A stretch of DNA of 64,000 nt from Urophycis tenuis. Lineage: Eukaryota; Chordata; Actinopteri; Gadiformes; Phycidae. Numbering within the stretch: position 1 is the first letter of the stretch; the number at the start of each line of letters is the position of its first letter. The notes under the pieces were generated by a model. The model was not told the DNA's origin. It saw only the letters and a list, made by a program, of their open reading frames with translations, and did not search any database. This document shows, piece after piece, positions 25,674 through 39,440 of the stretch. The stretch covers positions 17,370,065 to 17,434,064 of the forward strand of contig JAXIVH010000005.1 in the NCBI GenBank assembly GCA_036785325.1. The letters run 5' to 3'. Made by a program: the position numbers and the translations under genes.

Positions 25674-26644
25674 AATGCAAAAGTCTCTCTCACACACAGA
25701 TTGTGTGATTGTCAGAACATGGCGGTCTCCACCTCATGTGCCAACAAGGAAGCCTGATAATCCAGGGACTAGTTCTGCTGAGCACCCTCCAGCGAGCCAA
25801 AGTTGTCACACACCTGCCCTTTTGTCTTCACAAACAAACACATTTTATGAATTGTTAAAATTACAAACTAAAACGATTCATTGTAGTTTGAAGTATATGA
25901 GGCCTTTAGATTCTTTATGTGCATTGTCTGTCTCATGCACTGATCAGATGTGGTGTACCTGTCTGTCAGAGCCACTCTGTGGGACGTGGTTAAAAAGACA
26001 AGAGAGATGGGTCTTCCCCAGAGAACTGTGGGTATGAAGACACTGGAGCTTGCCCGTTCCCCCACGCAATTAGAAGAACTTCTCTGAGAGGGCCACAGTC
26101 TATATCACTGTATATATAAACTATGTCCACACAGACAGTGGCATACTCACACTGTAGCCAAGCAATGTAGGAGAGAGTGAGGGTGACTTACGGAGACAAA
26201 GAAAAGAGAGAGAAAAAGAGAGTGACATAGAGGGAGGGAGAGATGGAGGCACAGCTCAAAATTATGACAGCATGGCAGAGCTCAGAGTGCTAACTAGCTT
26301 GTGTCCAGATAAAGGTCCCCTATTTAACCACCAAGAGGGCTGTTGATTAGCCTTCACAAGCCATTTCACAAGCTACCCTTTAGTCACACGGGGGAGTGGC
26401 CACTATCAGCCTCCCAGTTGGTTATGTCTTTTGGGTAGGTTGGTACCTTGGTCATACAGCTAGGTGGAAACTCCCATGTATGATGTCACTGGAGGGTAAA
26501 TTGCAAAATGGTTTGCAATGGCTAATCAACATCACACCTGGTGGTAAAATACAGGACTTTTCATAACGTGACGTTTCCTGACGTTTCATGACCTGAATGC
26601 TTCAAAATGAGAGTTACCTGCACATAAAATGTCGGGACGTTGGA

Positions 26645-26760
26645 ACTCCACAATAAGAGTCCCCACTCCTATAATAACTCAGGACATAAAGACTCCACAA
26701 TAAGAGTCCCCACCCTCATATCAACTCAGTATATTGAGGCTCCACAATAAGAGTGTTCTG
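26645..26760. repeat. triplicated CTCCACAATAAGAGTCCCCA unit of about 55 bp
   Basis: CTCCACAATAAGAGT occurs at about 26647, 26693 and 26741 with partly conserved sequence between. Confidence 0.8.
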
Positions 26761-26917
26761 TGTTCCCAGGACATTGGTCTGATTGGAGGAAAGCATATTG
26801 ATTTAGAGTGGTGACTTGACCTTGTGCACAGAGCAGGATTTAATGTAAGTGTGCGTGTCTTTCCCCAGAGGTCCCAGCATGCACTGCTGCAGCCTACCAG
26901 AGCCGACAGTACTGTCA

Positions 26918-26920
<3 letters not shown>

Positions 26921-26958
<38 letters not shown>

Positions 26959-27074
26959 TTGTGCCTGTAAAAACAATTATTCTTCTCATATTGAGTGGAG
27001 GTTTTCTCTGGATTTTTAGTGTAGGTTTTCATTGTGTAATAATGTGCATGCAACCGTGTTTGTATGTTTCTCTT

Positions 27075-27106
<32 letters not shown>
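26921..27106. repeat. pair of (GT)n microsatellites
   Basis: (GT)n at about 26921-26957 and 27077-27106. Another lies at about 27805-27839. Confidence 0.9.
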
Positions 27107-27107
<1 letters not shown>

Positions 27108-27803
27108 CTAAGGAGACTAAGGGAGGAGTAGGGATGGAGCAGAGAGGTGGAGAAGGGATGGTGGGGTAAGCATGGATGTAGTATACGAACTGTATACACA
27201 GCTCTTTCACTCTGTAATTAGTGAGCAAACTCCCATCATGCAAATGTATTGTGATGGCCACCAGGCGTATAAGTCAGTGTTAGTCCAGCATGATGGTGTG
27301 AAAGCTAGAGCTCAAAATTGGTGCCCGGACGTGGACAAAAGAGGAAGTGTCTGCTGGAGCCAGCAGGAGTGAGTGTGGGGACTCAGCCGTTAGCCTCTCA
27401 CACTATATCTCCTTTATCCTGCCCACATGACCAGCAGACCAGGTGAAGCTGTGTCCTCACCATGCAGTGGCCACTTCCTGTTAAGGCTGCCACCATTAGT
27501 AGGTCAGGCACATGGTGTTAGCCTGAACGACAGGGAGGAGATAGGGCTGGAGCTGATGGCTGTTGGACCATAGAGAGAATGGGAAGTGATTCTCCATGTC
27601 AGAGAGGAATAAAGATGATTATCTTTGCCTACTGAGTGATTTGAATCAATCAGAAAAACAATGTGTAGAGGCTACTAGGAGTGTATGCATGTGTATGAAT
27701 GTGTTTATTTATGAATGTATGTTTGTGTGGGCGTGATTACGTATGAGTAAATAGTATTGTGTATTTGTGACTCCACTTGCATGAGCATGCCTTCATGCAT
27801 ACA

Positions 27804-27842
<39 letters not shown>

Positions 27843-28458
27843 GCGAGTGTGCATGCTTGCGCGACTGCGCGTGTGTTTGTGGGCTCCAGCTTGGTTTGAT
27901 GAGAGGAACAGTGGGGTGGACATAAGCTACAGTCTGAACGCTGCAGTAAGCACAATGAGAAGAAGACGAGCAGAAATAAACAAGGCCAACTCAACGGTCC
28001 TGGACAATGGTAACTTTGCTGAAGTGCATTGTGGAGCGATGGAGAGTGTGTACTGTACCAACACGGCGTGGGCGTGGGCCAACAGGACGCCGCCGTCTCG
28101 CGTTGACGCCACAGATTACAGAACGGAGAAAAGCACATTCCATGCATCAGTGCTGCTGGCGGCGGATGTGAGTGTGGATAAAGGCCTGAATACCATTAGC
28201 TATCTAAACAGCGCGCAGCGCTGGGCTCCGGCCAGCGCTGCTGTCCCATCTACATCAGGCGCGGCCGGGGGGTGGGTCGGAGTGGGAACCGTTCCATTTA
28301 TCATGATAATGGAGTCTGATTGTTCCCTGCAGAACCGTCACTGGCTGAGTATCGGGGAACGAGACCGAGCTACGCAGAGCCAGAGATTAGGCGCAAGCAT
28401 AGGATGTTTTAGTATGCTATGACATCCAATAAGTCACGGGGGAAGTGTTTTACGTATT

Positions 28459-28459
<1 letters not shown>

Positions 28460-28495
<36 letters not shown>

Positions 28496-28503
28496 ACACT
28501 CAC
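28460..28503. repeat. (CA)n microsatellite
   Basis: CA run with CACACT interruptions. Further GT and CA runs lie at about 29548-29588 and 29788-29832. Confidence 0.9.
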
Positions 28504-29551
28504 ATGACTTGTAGGCAAAATAAAACCAGTTTCCCTCAAACAATAATATAATCCATGTATGCTAATGTCAAATATAATCTTTTTCCAAATAATGTGTGTC
28601 GTGTTAATAATTAATCTTGCAACATTACCACGTCACAGCATGATGACGCTACAGTGTTAACACGACACAACAAAGAGCCCATATACAATGCGGAAGACAT
28701 TTTAATCACCTTAACTCAACACTGAGGCATGTTGAGAGACAGATGAATTATGGGTCATTTATTGGGGCGAGTATGCTACACAGGACTTTAATGTAATGCA
28801 TCAGACACGCAATTGATAATGTGTCCGTGTTTCTCCCAACAAAAAGAATCCCCACTAACTAACTAACCACTAACCTAACCAACCAGTCTCTGTGGTGTGC
28901 GCCCAGCGCCTTGAGCCCCGGGGAGAGCAGGGGGCGTGGCCTACTGGGGAGGACACCTTCAGTGCAGGTTGTGGGAGAAAAAGTGCTCTCCTCAGCGGAG
29001 ACCTCAGTGACCCGGCCGGTGACCGCTGACCACAGCGTATGTCCCAGATAATTAGCTTCCATCGCAGGGTCAACAATCTGCACCTTCAGTACATGCAACT
29101 CATTCAACAACAACATCACAGGGGGCAACAACAACAAAAAACTAAACAGGGAAAAAGCATTGCAGTAGAGCTGACTCAGCTGTCATATCTACAGGACAAC
29201 AGTTTACATGTTCATAATAAGCCAATAGGAGAAGGCCCTTATGTTTCTATGACTCTAACCAGCCAATAGGAATACAGTTAAATATTTAAGTGCTTCGAAA
29301 ACAACCAATGGGAGTGTATGCTAGCTGGGGCCGGGTCTGGAGACGGTAACCCCGCTACCTGTGATACATCTCCCCGGCATGCTCTGCACTCCAAAGGAGG
29401 CAAGAGGGGGAAGGGAATACAATATATCCCGAGAAGAGGAGGAACACAGCCCGGCGTGGAGCAGCGAGCAGCCTAGCGTCTCAGCCAACCAGCGCAAAAC
29501 TTTGTTGCTGTGGGCACCGCAAGCATTGATCTCAACCAGACAACATGGTGT

Positions 29552-29588
<37 letters not shown>

Positions 29589-29957
29589 TGTGTGCGAGAG
29601 GCAGATCGTTTGTATGCATCTTGCAACCGCTTTGGAAAAGTTGCGGTGAATGCACTTTTATTTTGACTGTAGTTGCCTCATTATCCTTAAAACACGCTAG
29701 ACGCTGGCCTCACAAGAAACAAAACAAACTCTGGAAATTCACCTGAAATGACATACCCACGGCCTAACGAAGATGACAACACATGGTACACACACACACA
29801 AACACACACAAACACACACACACACACACACAGCCACACACATTAAATTACATGAACAAAAAGACAAAACACACCCACGATGCAGGGGAAGCAGCATGCA
29901 GAAGGTGTGTTTGGGCTGACGGGCGTGTTGTGCTGAGAGGGGCTGCATAACGAGTGG

Positions 29958-30036
29958 TGCTGTGCGGTGCGGGGCTGGGGGGGGAGGGGCGGTGTGGGGG
30001 GGCGGGGCCGGGTGGGGGGGGAGGGGGCGGCGGCTG
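29958..30036 (+). other. G-rich island with quadruplex potential
   Basis: About 80 bases with seven or more runs of four to nine G separated by one to five bases. On base composition alone it could form a G-quadruplex on the plus strand, opposite to the diaph3 sense strand. It is flanked by CpG-containing unique sequence but I see no gene start attached to it. Confidence 0.55.
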
Positions 30037-30639
30037 GAGGATAAAACAGGCTGTTGACTGGCTGAGGCGGCGCTCCTGCCAGAGACGGCAGCCACGCTAC
30101 AAACAACACGTCAAACTAATAAATGGAACAACAGGACTCTGCAAAAAAGCAATTACCCCTTAATGTGGAGAGGAATTCAATTGGTTTCACCGCTTGCTTT
30201 TTTCTTCCTTGCAGACGGTGAGGCTAAATATACCTCAGTCCTAGCACGCGGCAGATACTTAGTGGGCCGGATGGAAAGTCATAGCAGTGGGAATGTGACT
30301 GGCTATAATTACCTCTGCTAAACGGATCGCCCTGATAGCAATTAATACCCCCCTTCTGAAACAGGTAGTTCAGCGGACTATCAAAGGGAAATGTAAAAAT
30401 AAAAGCCACCACTTTTACTTAGTTTAAACTGAGATTGTTTTTTTTTGTTGCTTGGAAGTAAAACACTTTCTTTTCATTCTTCAACCGGTGTGACCTGAAC
30501 AGAACACAAAGGGTTTGAAGCATTTCAGCTGGAGCCGTTCCACTTTAAATTGTACCAACACCGACTTGGTACTATGATTGCTGTTTCAGATTCTTCACGT
30601 TAGACCAGCTGGGACATCGACCAATGACAGAAGCGGAGC

Positions 30640-30925
30640 TAGCAGTGAAAATAGCAGTGGAGTGAGGAGTGGGGCAAGGAGTGAAGCGAGCAGTGGAGCT
30701 GCTAGTGGGGCTCGTAATGGGGCTAGGACTTAAGCTAGCAGGGGAGCTAGTAGTGGAGCTAGTAGTGGAGCTAGCAGAGGAGCCAACAGTGGAGCAAGAA
30801 GGGGAACTAATAGTGGAGCTAGTAGTGGGGCTAGGAATGAAGCGAGCAGTGGAAATAGCATTGGAGCCAGGAGTGGGGCTAGCAGCGAGGCTAGCAGCAG
30901 AACTAGTAATAGAGCAAGCAATGGG
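30640..30925. repeat. 15-bp GTGGAGCTAGTAGTG-like minisatellite
   Basis: About 20 diverged units of 12-15 bases built on GTGGAGCTAGTA and GTGGGGCTAG. Units are multiples of three, so both strands stay open (plus-strand Val/Glu/Leu repeats, minus-strand Leu/Ala/Pro repeats); neither is credible as a gene. Confidence 0.85.
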
Positions 30926-31644
30926 TCTGACTGTAGCTCTGAGGTAATGATGTTGCAGAGCCGCTAAGCTGGTGCACAAGCCTAACACAGGCTAACACAA
31001 CAAACAGCAGAAGCATGGGGCCCTTGTGTTAGCACACCACCCAGCCAGCAGAGAGAGTCCAGAGGACCACAGACAGGCAGAGAGCAGACTGCCGGGCCAC
31101 AGTAAACCATGTCTGTTAAACATCCATTATGTCAACCACTCAGTGCCATTATTGGCTCCCTGTCTGTGGCCAACCAACCCCAAGCCCTTACACATGGGCA
31201 CTACAATGGAGACACACAGCAGGGTACCATTTTTGTAAGACAGAGCTGTTAATGTATTAATGTGTGTGTTAAAATGAATGGCCCTTAGAGCTAAATCAAT
31301 GTCAAGTGAACAGTGAAAAAAGCTAAGTTATCATAGAAGATCAGTCTAAACGCATTGAGTGTGACTTCCACAGCCACTGGCTTTCTGAGGTAACATTAAG
31401 TCTGTTGATATTGTGGGAGCATTGCACGTTATGCCCACACTGACTGATATGCCCTGCAGTCTGAGAAGAGAAGAGGGCATCTGGTTTACTGGACATGTTT
31501 TGAAGCACAGAGGCAGTGTGTCGCTATTCAATTCCACTTAGAAGGGCTACCAAGTGGTGCCTTTGCAGAAAGACAAGTGCTGTTGTTTCGTTTTTCATAC
31601 TTACAAAAAATAAAGAGAGTTTGATGGCTGGAGACAATGAACTA

Positions 31645-31795
<151 letters not shown>

Positions 31796-31884
31796 TAAAA
31801 GATGAGTCTGACACTGAAAAAGGAGATTGCAGCTCCTCATGGACATGAGTATTTCTTCAGAAGATAGCCTGCTATACAGCAAAG

Positions 31885-32015
31885 CTAAAGTAAGCTAAAC
31901 TAAACTAAGTTAAACTATTTTGAACTAAGCTAAGCTTCACTAAACTAAGATAAACAAAATTTGGGATTGGGGATTAATAAAGCACTGAATTTGAAGTACT
32001 CTGAATCTAGACTAA
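31885..32015 (+). mobile_element. TAAGCTAAAC repeat joined to a LINE-type 3' tail
   Basis: A short array of AGCTAAACTAA-like units is followed by GGGATTGGGGATTAATAAAG and then GAATTTGAAGTACTCTGAAT, the pattern of fish non-LTR retrotransposon 3' ends (GGGATTAATAAAGT plus TGAATCT repeats). Confidence 0.45.
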
Positions 32016-32379
32016 GACTAAACTGACTAAAACTAAGCCACTTGATAGCACACACACATCATTTCCAAAATAACGCTTCCCCTTTTTCTTACCGACGGTA
32101 ACGTGAGATCTTACAGGATGGTGAAAACACACAGCTCCGTTTAGTATGCCACTCCATAGGATCCGTGTGCTAACAGGATTACCCCCCACGCTCCGGGTAC
32201 CACACTCTATATCTGGAACAGCCATCCCGAGACGCAACATCCAAGGACAGACAGCATGCTAATACGTCTCCACCTCCGTGGCCTCCTTCTGAAAACGCCC
32301 GGGGCACTTGAGTACGCCGTTACCGCGGTAACAAACCCTGACAATGCTACCCCGGGCCCCAAACCCCCTCCAGTGGGGA

Positions 32380-32530
32380 GGATTGAAAAGGGGAAAGGAG
32401 ATGGAGATGGTGAAGGAGAAGGAGATCAAGGATGAAGAGAGGAAGCAGGGAAAGAAGAGGGGCATTGAGGAGGAAGAGGAGAATGGGGTGGGGGAGGAGG
32501 ATGTGGAGGAAGTGGGTGTTGTTGTGGGTG
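32380..32530. repeat. purine-rich GGAGATGGAGAAGG tract
   Basis: A nearly pure purine stretch with irregular GAGGA and GAAGGAGA units. Confidence 0.75.
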
Positions 32531-32775
32531 GAGGGCACAACTAAGGAGGCTGGATCCTACTGTCACTATGTCTAAGATGCTACTGGCTGGCGGCTGGCAG
32601 CTCACATGGGGAACGGCTGTGTGTTCACTGTAAAACGCACGCACACTAACATAAACGCTCTGTCTGTACAGAGCGTAGACTGGAGGGCTGTGGGTTTGTC
32701 AGACACAGTATACCCATGAGGAAGAGGACGGTGGAGAGGAAGTGATGATGTCAGGAGACTAGCTGAATCCAATCT

Positions 32776-32799
32776 GGGGGGGGGGGGGGGGGGGGGGGG
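32776..32799. repeat. poly(G) tract, 24 bases
   Basis: Twenty-four consecutive G on the plus strand. Confidence 0.95.
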
Positions 32800-32921
32800 C
32801 AGCAAGAGATGCAAAGGCCCCCTAGGTGGAGAGTGAAAAAGAGAAACCGATATAAGCCCCCAAGGTAGGTAAATAGAGAGATACAGGCCCTCAGGTGCAG
32901 TGATATGCACTCATTGCCTAT

Positions 32922-32981
<60 letters not shown>

Positions 32982-32982
32982 G

Positions 32983-33054
<72 letters not shown>

Positions 33055-33075
33055 GAGACTGAGGGGAGAGAGAGA
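32922..33075. repeat. (GA)n microsatellite, about 135 bp
   Basis: AG repeat with TGAGAGAGGA and GGGAG interruptions. Confidence 0.95.
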
Positions 33076-35164
33076 AATCTGACGGCAAATCAAACGTAAT
33101 GTCGTCAACACATTATAAACTACAGCAGGCTAACGATATAAGTAGCAATATCAATGCTAACCCTCTAAATACTGCAGTCAGAGAGCTGTGTGGGGAAAAT
33201 GAATGGAATGGAAAAGGATGGGGGTAGATACAGGGAAACAAAAACACAGGTGCTGAAATGAATAAAAACATTCGGGGAAGGTCTGAATACCATCATGGTC
33301 CCCTTGTTCCCACCTTTTCTGCTTTCTGTGTAATGGACACTTATAAGAAGCTCACAGAATGCTCTTTTTATCTTGTTTATTCTGTTACGGAAGGACTGAA
33401 CCAGTGAACATCTGCTGTCTGAAGCACCACCGTGAGTTTAAACTTTAGTAGTAGTTTGAATGTAAAATGTTATGCGATGTCTTAATATACATTGGGATGC
33501 AGCAACTGATGTAGTGAGTGAAAGCTAAGGTTGGCAATTTTGGAGAACCAAGCCAGTAACACGTTCAATGGATTTTGAAATAAACCCATCCTAACAAAGT
33601 CCTGACCGTCCCTTCAGCCCTCCCTTTAATACCACTTCCCAAAACACATGACTAGCTGCTTATCTTAAGCACTAGGTCTGACTGGCCTTGTGAATGCAAT
33701 CAGCGGGGAGGTATAGGCAACATAGACAGTTAAACCATCCACTGATTTCTTTCTTCAAATTCCAAGGAAACGCTTCCATCTTATCAGTAGGAATCAATAC
33801 ATAAACATGCATGTGTGTGTTTTTGAAGTTACATGTGCACGGGTATTGTTTTTTCTTTCATGGCTATCTGTCTCCCACAATAATGCTTGTGTGATTTTTG
33901 TGTCTCTTCTGATGAATCACGCTATTCCTGCTGTGCAATTTCACCAAAACGTGCACAATGCTCAAAACACCAATTTGCTCTGTGATATTTGAAAGTTGGC
34001 CTCCTCTCACACAAAGGCAGGCCAGCCGCGTGTCTCCGGAACACCGACGCCCTGCCGTGACCAGGTGTGACTGGCCCATGAGTAGATCAAGAAGCCACTC
34101 ACCAAGTCCACACAGCAGTCCTAGTAGATATTAGTAGCTTTGTGTTATTTCAGCTATTAAAATCACATTTGAAATTAAAAACAACCATTGATTAAATGGT
34201 GATTCTACAGCAGTGGTCTTGTCTGGCTTGAGAGGGAAATATGTTTCGTTTTTTTTCCTCCAAACATTGAATATTTGTTTGGTAATCCACATGCTTAACC
34301 AAAATGTGTATTCAGGCCAGCCCTCGTGAATAATCAACAAGACAAATGTACCACACAAGCACTCGCTCCTTCCCTGCCCCTCCTGCTTTGGAAGAGACGT
34401 GGCCAGACGATCAAGTCAAAAAGCTACATGATGCTATACTTCGTGGCAGCTCCGGGGTTAGGATCAGGCTGTAGGGTAGACTGGGGAAACAGGCTGCTGG
34501 ATTCCACGCCACAGTTGGTGACATTGCTGCTAATGCCAGCCTGTTGCTAATGCTTGTGCACAGGGAAAATGTGGATTTGATGCTACAGTTGGTTTGTACA
34601 CACATACAAAAAACAACCGTGTCAGGGGGGAGTGCATGCTCAAGCCACAGATGACTTATATCACTGGGTTATTTCACACCCGCAGATAAAAGCCCCTTTC
34701 CTGTGGTCATTTAATGAACTCTATGCAAATGCCTGCGAGGAATTACTCAGCTTGAGAGCTCCTGTTTAGGAGGCAAACAGGGGTATACAAACATCACAAG
34801 ATCAACACCACCACAGAGTCTCCCAGGGCCGCCCTCACTCTGGGTCAATGGGAGGAAACCTGGACAGGTTCAGACAGGTCAGACTCGCAGCCCAGCAGCT
34901 ATGCCAAGGCCAGCTGCTCCATATAACATCTTTGTTGGATAATACATACATGGCTTACAGCCGCCGTCTCCGGCACCTCTCAAGAGACACATCTAAATTA
35001 TTCCCTGTATTTACCAGGCCATGCAGTCACTGCATATGTAACATTAGTTTAAACTATAAAGCTATTGGTTCCTGCTAAGGCAGCCTTAAAGTCTTGTTTA
35101 AGTGAAGAGAAGACCTTTCGGTCTTTATGGGTCATTCTCAGTATGTTTTAGATATGGGATATGT

Positions 35165-35345
<181 letters not shown>

Positions 35346-35489
35346 CAGATTGATGCGGGAAGAGGCAGAGGAGGGGGGAAGAAAAAGGGAGAAAGAGGGC
35401 AATGTACATATGGCCTGCCAGTGTGTATCTGGATGTGACCTTGTATGCATGATTAACAGAGCTACTGGGGCGTGACTGGCCCTGGAACA

Positions 35490-35830
35490 TTATTCTTCTC
35501 TTCCTCTCATCCCCCTCTTCCTCCTCATCCTCCTACCCCCTACTCTCCTTCATCGTCCCTCTCCTCTCTGTCTATCATCCCCCTCTTCACTTCTTCTTAC
35601 CCTCATACCTCTACTCTCTTCTTCATCATCATCATCATCATATCATCCCTTCCTCTCCTCAACCTCACCCCTTTCCCCTCCTCTTCCTCCCCCCTGTCCA
35701 TCTTCCTCACCCTTTTAACATAATCTTCCTCCACCTCATGCCTTCCCTCTCCTCTATCTTCTCATCACTTCCTCCTCTTCCTCCTCATACCTTTACCCTC
35801 CTCTTGCTCAATTCATATCTTATTCATCAT
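35490..35830. repeat. pyrimidine-rich TCCTCTTCCTCC tract
   Basis: About 340 bases of irregular CTTCCTC and CATCATCAT words with very few purines. Confidence 0.75.
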
Positions 35831-36246
35831 CCCTTCAGCCATCGTATTTCACTCTCTGCAGTCACCTTCAGTTTCCAAGACACATTAAATGGCCCTTTTG
35901 TTTGGCACACACACTTATTTTTCCCTTTTGTGACCAGAAAGTTTGTTATTATTCATTGATCCGACACACAAAGACACAAAACAATACTTAAGTCATGAAT
36001 GCCATCATTGCAGAATAAAGAATTCGGTGCAGAGAGATGATAAAAGATGAGACATTTAAATTAAAAACTGTCGAGAAGGCCTTCAAGCCGCACGTCAATC
36101 TGAAGCCAAGCAAGACATCAGCGACCCCACAACAACGTCTCACTGAATTAACAATGAGGACTCTGTCCTCTCACCACTCTGCTGCAGGACCCACACAACA
36201 ACACAATCATCTGCCTACACAGCTACATCTTTTTGTGTTTGCGGTG

Positions 36247-36253
<7 letters not shown>

Positions 36254-36282
<29 letters not shown>
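36254..36282. repeat. (GT)n microsatellite
   Basis: A run of about 15 GT units. Confidence 0.9.
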
Positions 36283-36286
<4 letters not shown>

Positions 36287-36884
36287 GGGAGATTTATGGA
36301 TGTGCCTGGATTTAGCCTCATGGTTATTCTTTTTCTGCCTGTGTCTGTCTCATTGTAATGAGTGATTTGGCCTGCTGACCTCCCAGCGACCTCCCGGGGT
36401 GTGGGGGAGAAGGGGGGAGAAGGGGGGAGAAGGGGGGAGACCAGGGTGAGTGGAGGACTGACTGAGACGGACACTGCAGCGGACGGCTGAGTGACAGCCA
36501 GTTAGACAGTCTTTTCTGCTCTCATCTTTGTCAACAACAGAAGCAGCGGACAGAGCCGGAGTAAAATAGACAAGGAGAGCGAAGGGAAGATCGGTTTGAG
36601 ATCAAGACTCTCCACAAAAAATAACTTGTGCTCCAATCAATGAGAAGCAAACCCTCTGGCCCTACTCTGTTTTCACGTCAGGAAGGCAGATTGCAGGCGG
36701 ACACAAAGGAAAACTGGTGGAGACAGACAGAAACACACAGAGATAGAGTGAACTGTTTCCAGAGAGAGCGAACGGAGAGGGAGGAACACAGAGGGACAGA
36801 GAACAAGTGGTGGACGTCCAGATAGAGACACAGGGAGAGACTAGGGCCTAGTTCCAGAAAGACCAACTCAGCCCCATCTCAACA

Positions 36885-36974
36885 GATATTTCATGATCTC
36901 ATCTTACATCTTTTCATTATTATAGTCCACATTTTTGCTGTATTTTCATCATATACACACACATTTAAAAATGT

Positions 36975-37019
<45 letters not shown>

Positions 37020-37135
37020 TATATTTTTTTTTTTATTATTTTTTTTATCTTATGTTGTACCTTATTAAACATTTTGTGCTTTGCAATGTGCACTTTCATT
37101 TTTCCAGGCCAATAAATCCCTTTGAATGTTGAGAG
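36885..37135 (+). mobile_element. possible LINE 3' end with internal (TA)n and poly(T)
   Basis: TTTGCAATGTGCACTTT and CCAATAAATCCCTTTGAATG resemble 3' tails of fish L2-like retrotransposons. The segment contains (TA)n at about 36976-37016 and a T-rich run at 37023-37047. No coding region is visible. Confidence 0.35.
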
Positions 37136-37660
37136 AAAGAGAAAGGGAGAGGGTAGGTGACCAAGAGACCGACAGCTGTTGTGGTCGCGTCAGAGGACGA
37201 ATGTTAACTAGAATGTGGTCTTATCTAAACAACATCTTCAAATAAAAACATGACAAATGAAAAACTTGTTTTCCGTGTAATGGCGGGGCAAAGCAGAGGA
37301 AGAGGAACAGAGGAATACGATGTTGGTCTGTTATCACAAGTGTGTATGTGTGTGTTTGCACGCGGCTTAGGAATATTAGAAAGCTAACCTCTACTACCTG
37401 CAATGCTTTCCTTGCAGAAGCAATCTTCAGCACAGGTAGCACCATAGTCAAGCTATATATAAAGACTATTGTGCACCTTCTGAATCATAAATCAGATAAA
37501 GCAGGTTATTATAACAGGAAAACCAACCAACTAACAACCACAGTGTGCTGACGAGGTCATCAAAACAGACAAGACTTTGCCTGCAGCTGTTCTTCAGCCA
37601 GGCTTCTGGTTAGAAAAGTGAAAGTGAAAATGAAAGTAAATGTGAGCATTAGCTTTACCA

Positions 37661-37860
37661 NNNNNNNNNNNNNNNNNNNNNNNNNNNNNNNNNNNNNNNN
37701 NNNNNNNNNNNNNNNNNNNNNNNNNNNNNNNNNNNNNNNNNNNNNNNNNNNNNNNNNNNNNNNNNNNNNNNNNNNNNNNNNNNNNNNNNNNNNNNNNNNN
37801 NNNNNNNNNNNNNNNNNNNNNNNNNNNNNNNNNNNNNNNNNNNNNNNNNNNNNNNNNNNN
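37661..37860. other. assembly gap of 200 N
   Basis: Exactly 200 undetermined bases. The right flank is a (GA)n microsatellite (37880-37950), a usual cause of assembly breaks. The real length may differ. It lies within the diaph3 region where one exon is unaccounted for. Confidence 0.98.
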
Positions 37861-37899
37861 TGACTGACATGGCGCTACGAGAGAACGAGAGAGAGAGAG

Positions 37900-37950
<51 letters not shown>

Positions 37951-38160
37951 GCGAGTGAGCGAGAGGGAAAGAGACACAAGGCAGCGCCGCTAGAGCATTA
38001 TTAACACTAATAGCTCTGGAATGGGATTTAAACCGCGGGCTGGAAATAGTGCTTCAGAGGAGGACAGGAGGGTAACAGGGCAACCAGGGACCACAGAGAT
38101 GTAAGAGCTCTGACAGTTAGTGAGCAAACAGAGAGCATTGGATTCACCTGCCCCTCAACT

Positions 38161-38216
38161 ACCCCCCCCCCCCCCCCCCCCCCCCCCCCCACCCCCCCCC
38201 CCTCCCACCCCCCCCG
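38161..38216. repeat. poly(C) tract with few interruptions
   Basis: Twenty-nine consecutive C from 38162, then ACCCCCCCCC and shorter C runs. Confidence 0.95.
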
Positions 38217-38439
38217 AGCCAGCTCCACAGCACCTGAGCCTGGAGCTCTGTGAGCAGGTGGGGGAGACGGAGAGGACGGGGGGGCTAAGGAAGAAGGAAG
38301 ATGGGGGTGAGCAGGCAGGTCTTAAGTGTGTCGAATAAGCCTGTGATACTATGTGAGGATCCCTTCCTCACGTACCTAGACTCTTAAGGATAGTTATAAT
38401 CACTATTCTCTCTGTGACCCGTTCTCCGCTTTAGGACTG

Positions 38440-38600
38440 AAGGGAAGAGAGAGAGAAAGAAAGAGAGAAAGGAAAAATAACAGGATGAAGAAAGAAAGAA
38501 TGAAAGAAAGAATGAAGGAGAAAGAAAGATTGAGAAAGGAATGATGAAGGACAGTCAGACAGAAAGGAAGAACAGAAAAAGCACAAAATTAAGGAACAAA
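38440..38600. repeat. GAAAGAAA-rich purine tract
   Basis: Irregular GAAAGAAAGA and GGAAAAA words over about 160 bases. Confidence 0.75.
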
Positions 38601-38924
38601 GACAGAAACGAACAAAAAAAGTAGGAATAAGGGATGAATTGAAGGGCATACAACAGGCTGCCTGCCATGTTGTTTTGCTGCCCTATTTTTCTGTTCTTTA
38701 GGGAAGCAGGTGAAGATGAGTGGAGGATGTGATTCCTATAGTAACAAACCGGCCAATCCCACGCATTGGAGGGCTCTAGACAACCAGGACTTTCAGAACA
38801 GAAACATGTTTGCTTTGGTTGCATTTAAGGCCATGGCCCTGACAAAATGATGAGTTGTAGAAGGAGCAAATTAAAACAAAGCATGGTGATAACAAAATGA
38901 AACGGAGTGTGAAAGAGGAGGGGC

Positions 38925-38950
38925 GGGGGGGGGGGGGGGGGGGGGGGGGG
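38925..38950. repeat. poly(G) tract, 26 bases
   Basis: Twenty-six consecutive G on the plus strand. Confidence 0.95.
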
Positions 38951-39065
38951 CAGAGAAAGGGATAGAGAGGGGGGCAAGAGATAGATATGATGGGTATATT
39001 GAGTCAAGTAAAAGAGGGAAACAGGATAACTAAACAAGAATAAAACAGAATTAACAACAGAAAGA

Positions 39066-39440
39066 GCTACAGGGAGAAATGTGGAGGGGAAGGGAGGGAG
39101 GGGAAGGGACAGAGGGAGAGGGACATGGATAGGGAAATGGAGGGGGAGGGATGGAGGGAGAGGGACAGAGGGGATGGAGGGAGAGGGATAGAGGGATGGA
39201 GGGAGAGGGATAGAGGGATGGAGAGAGAGGGACATGGATAGGGAAATGGAGAGGGAGGGATGGAGGGAGAGGGACAGAGGGATGGAGGGAGAGGGATAGA
39301 GGGATGGAGGGAGAGGGATAGAGGGATGGAGGGAGAGGGATAGAGGGATGGAGAGAGAGGGACATGGATAGGGAAATGGAGAGGGAGGGATGGAGGGAGA
39401 GGGATAGAGGGATGGAGGGAGATGGAGGAACGACAGAGGG
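39066..39440. repeat. 24-bp GGA-rich minisatellite with a larger repeat
   Basis: Units of GAGAGGGATAGAGGGATGGAGGGA, interspersed with a longer block containing GACATGGATAGGGAAATGG at about 39122, 39231 and 39361. Minus-strand PLPPSLSPSIPLSL open frames are products of the repeat. Confidence 0.9.

Noticed and set aside
37861..37890. Splice-acceptor-like (CT)n...CGTAG at the edge of the N gap
   Set aside because: The bases that follow (CGCCATGTCAGTCA) do not encode the expected start of the DAD exon, so it does not show that the exon is in the gap.
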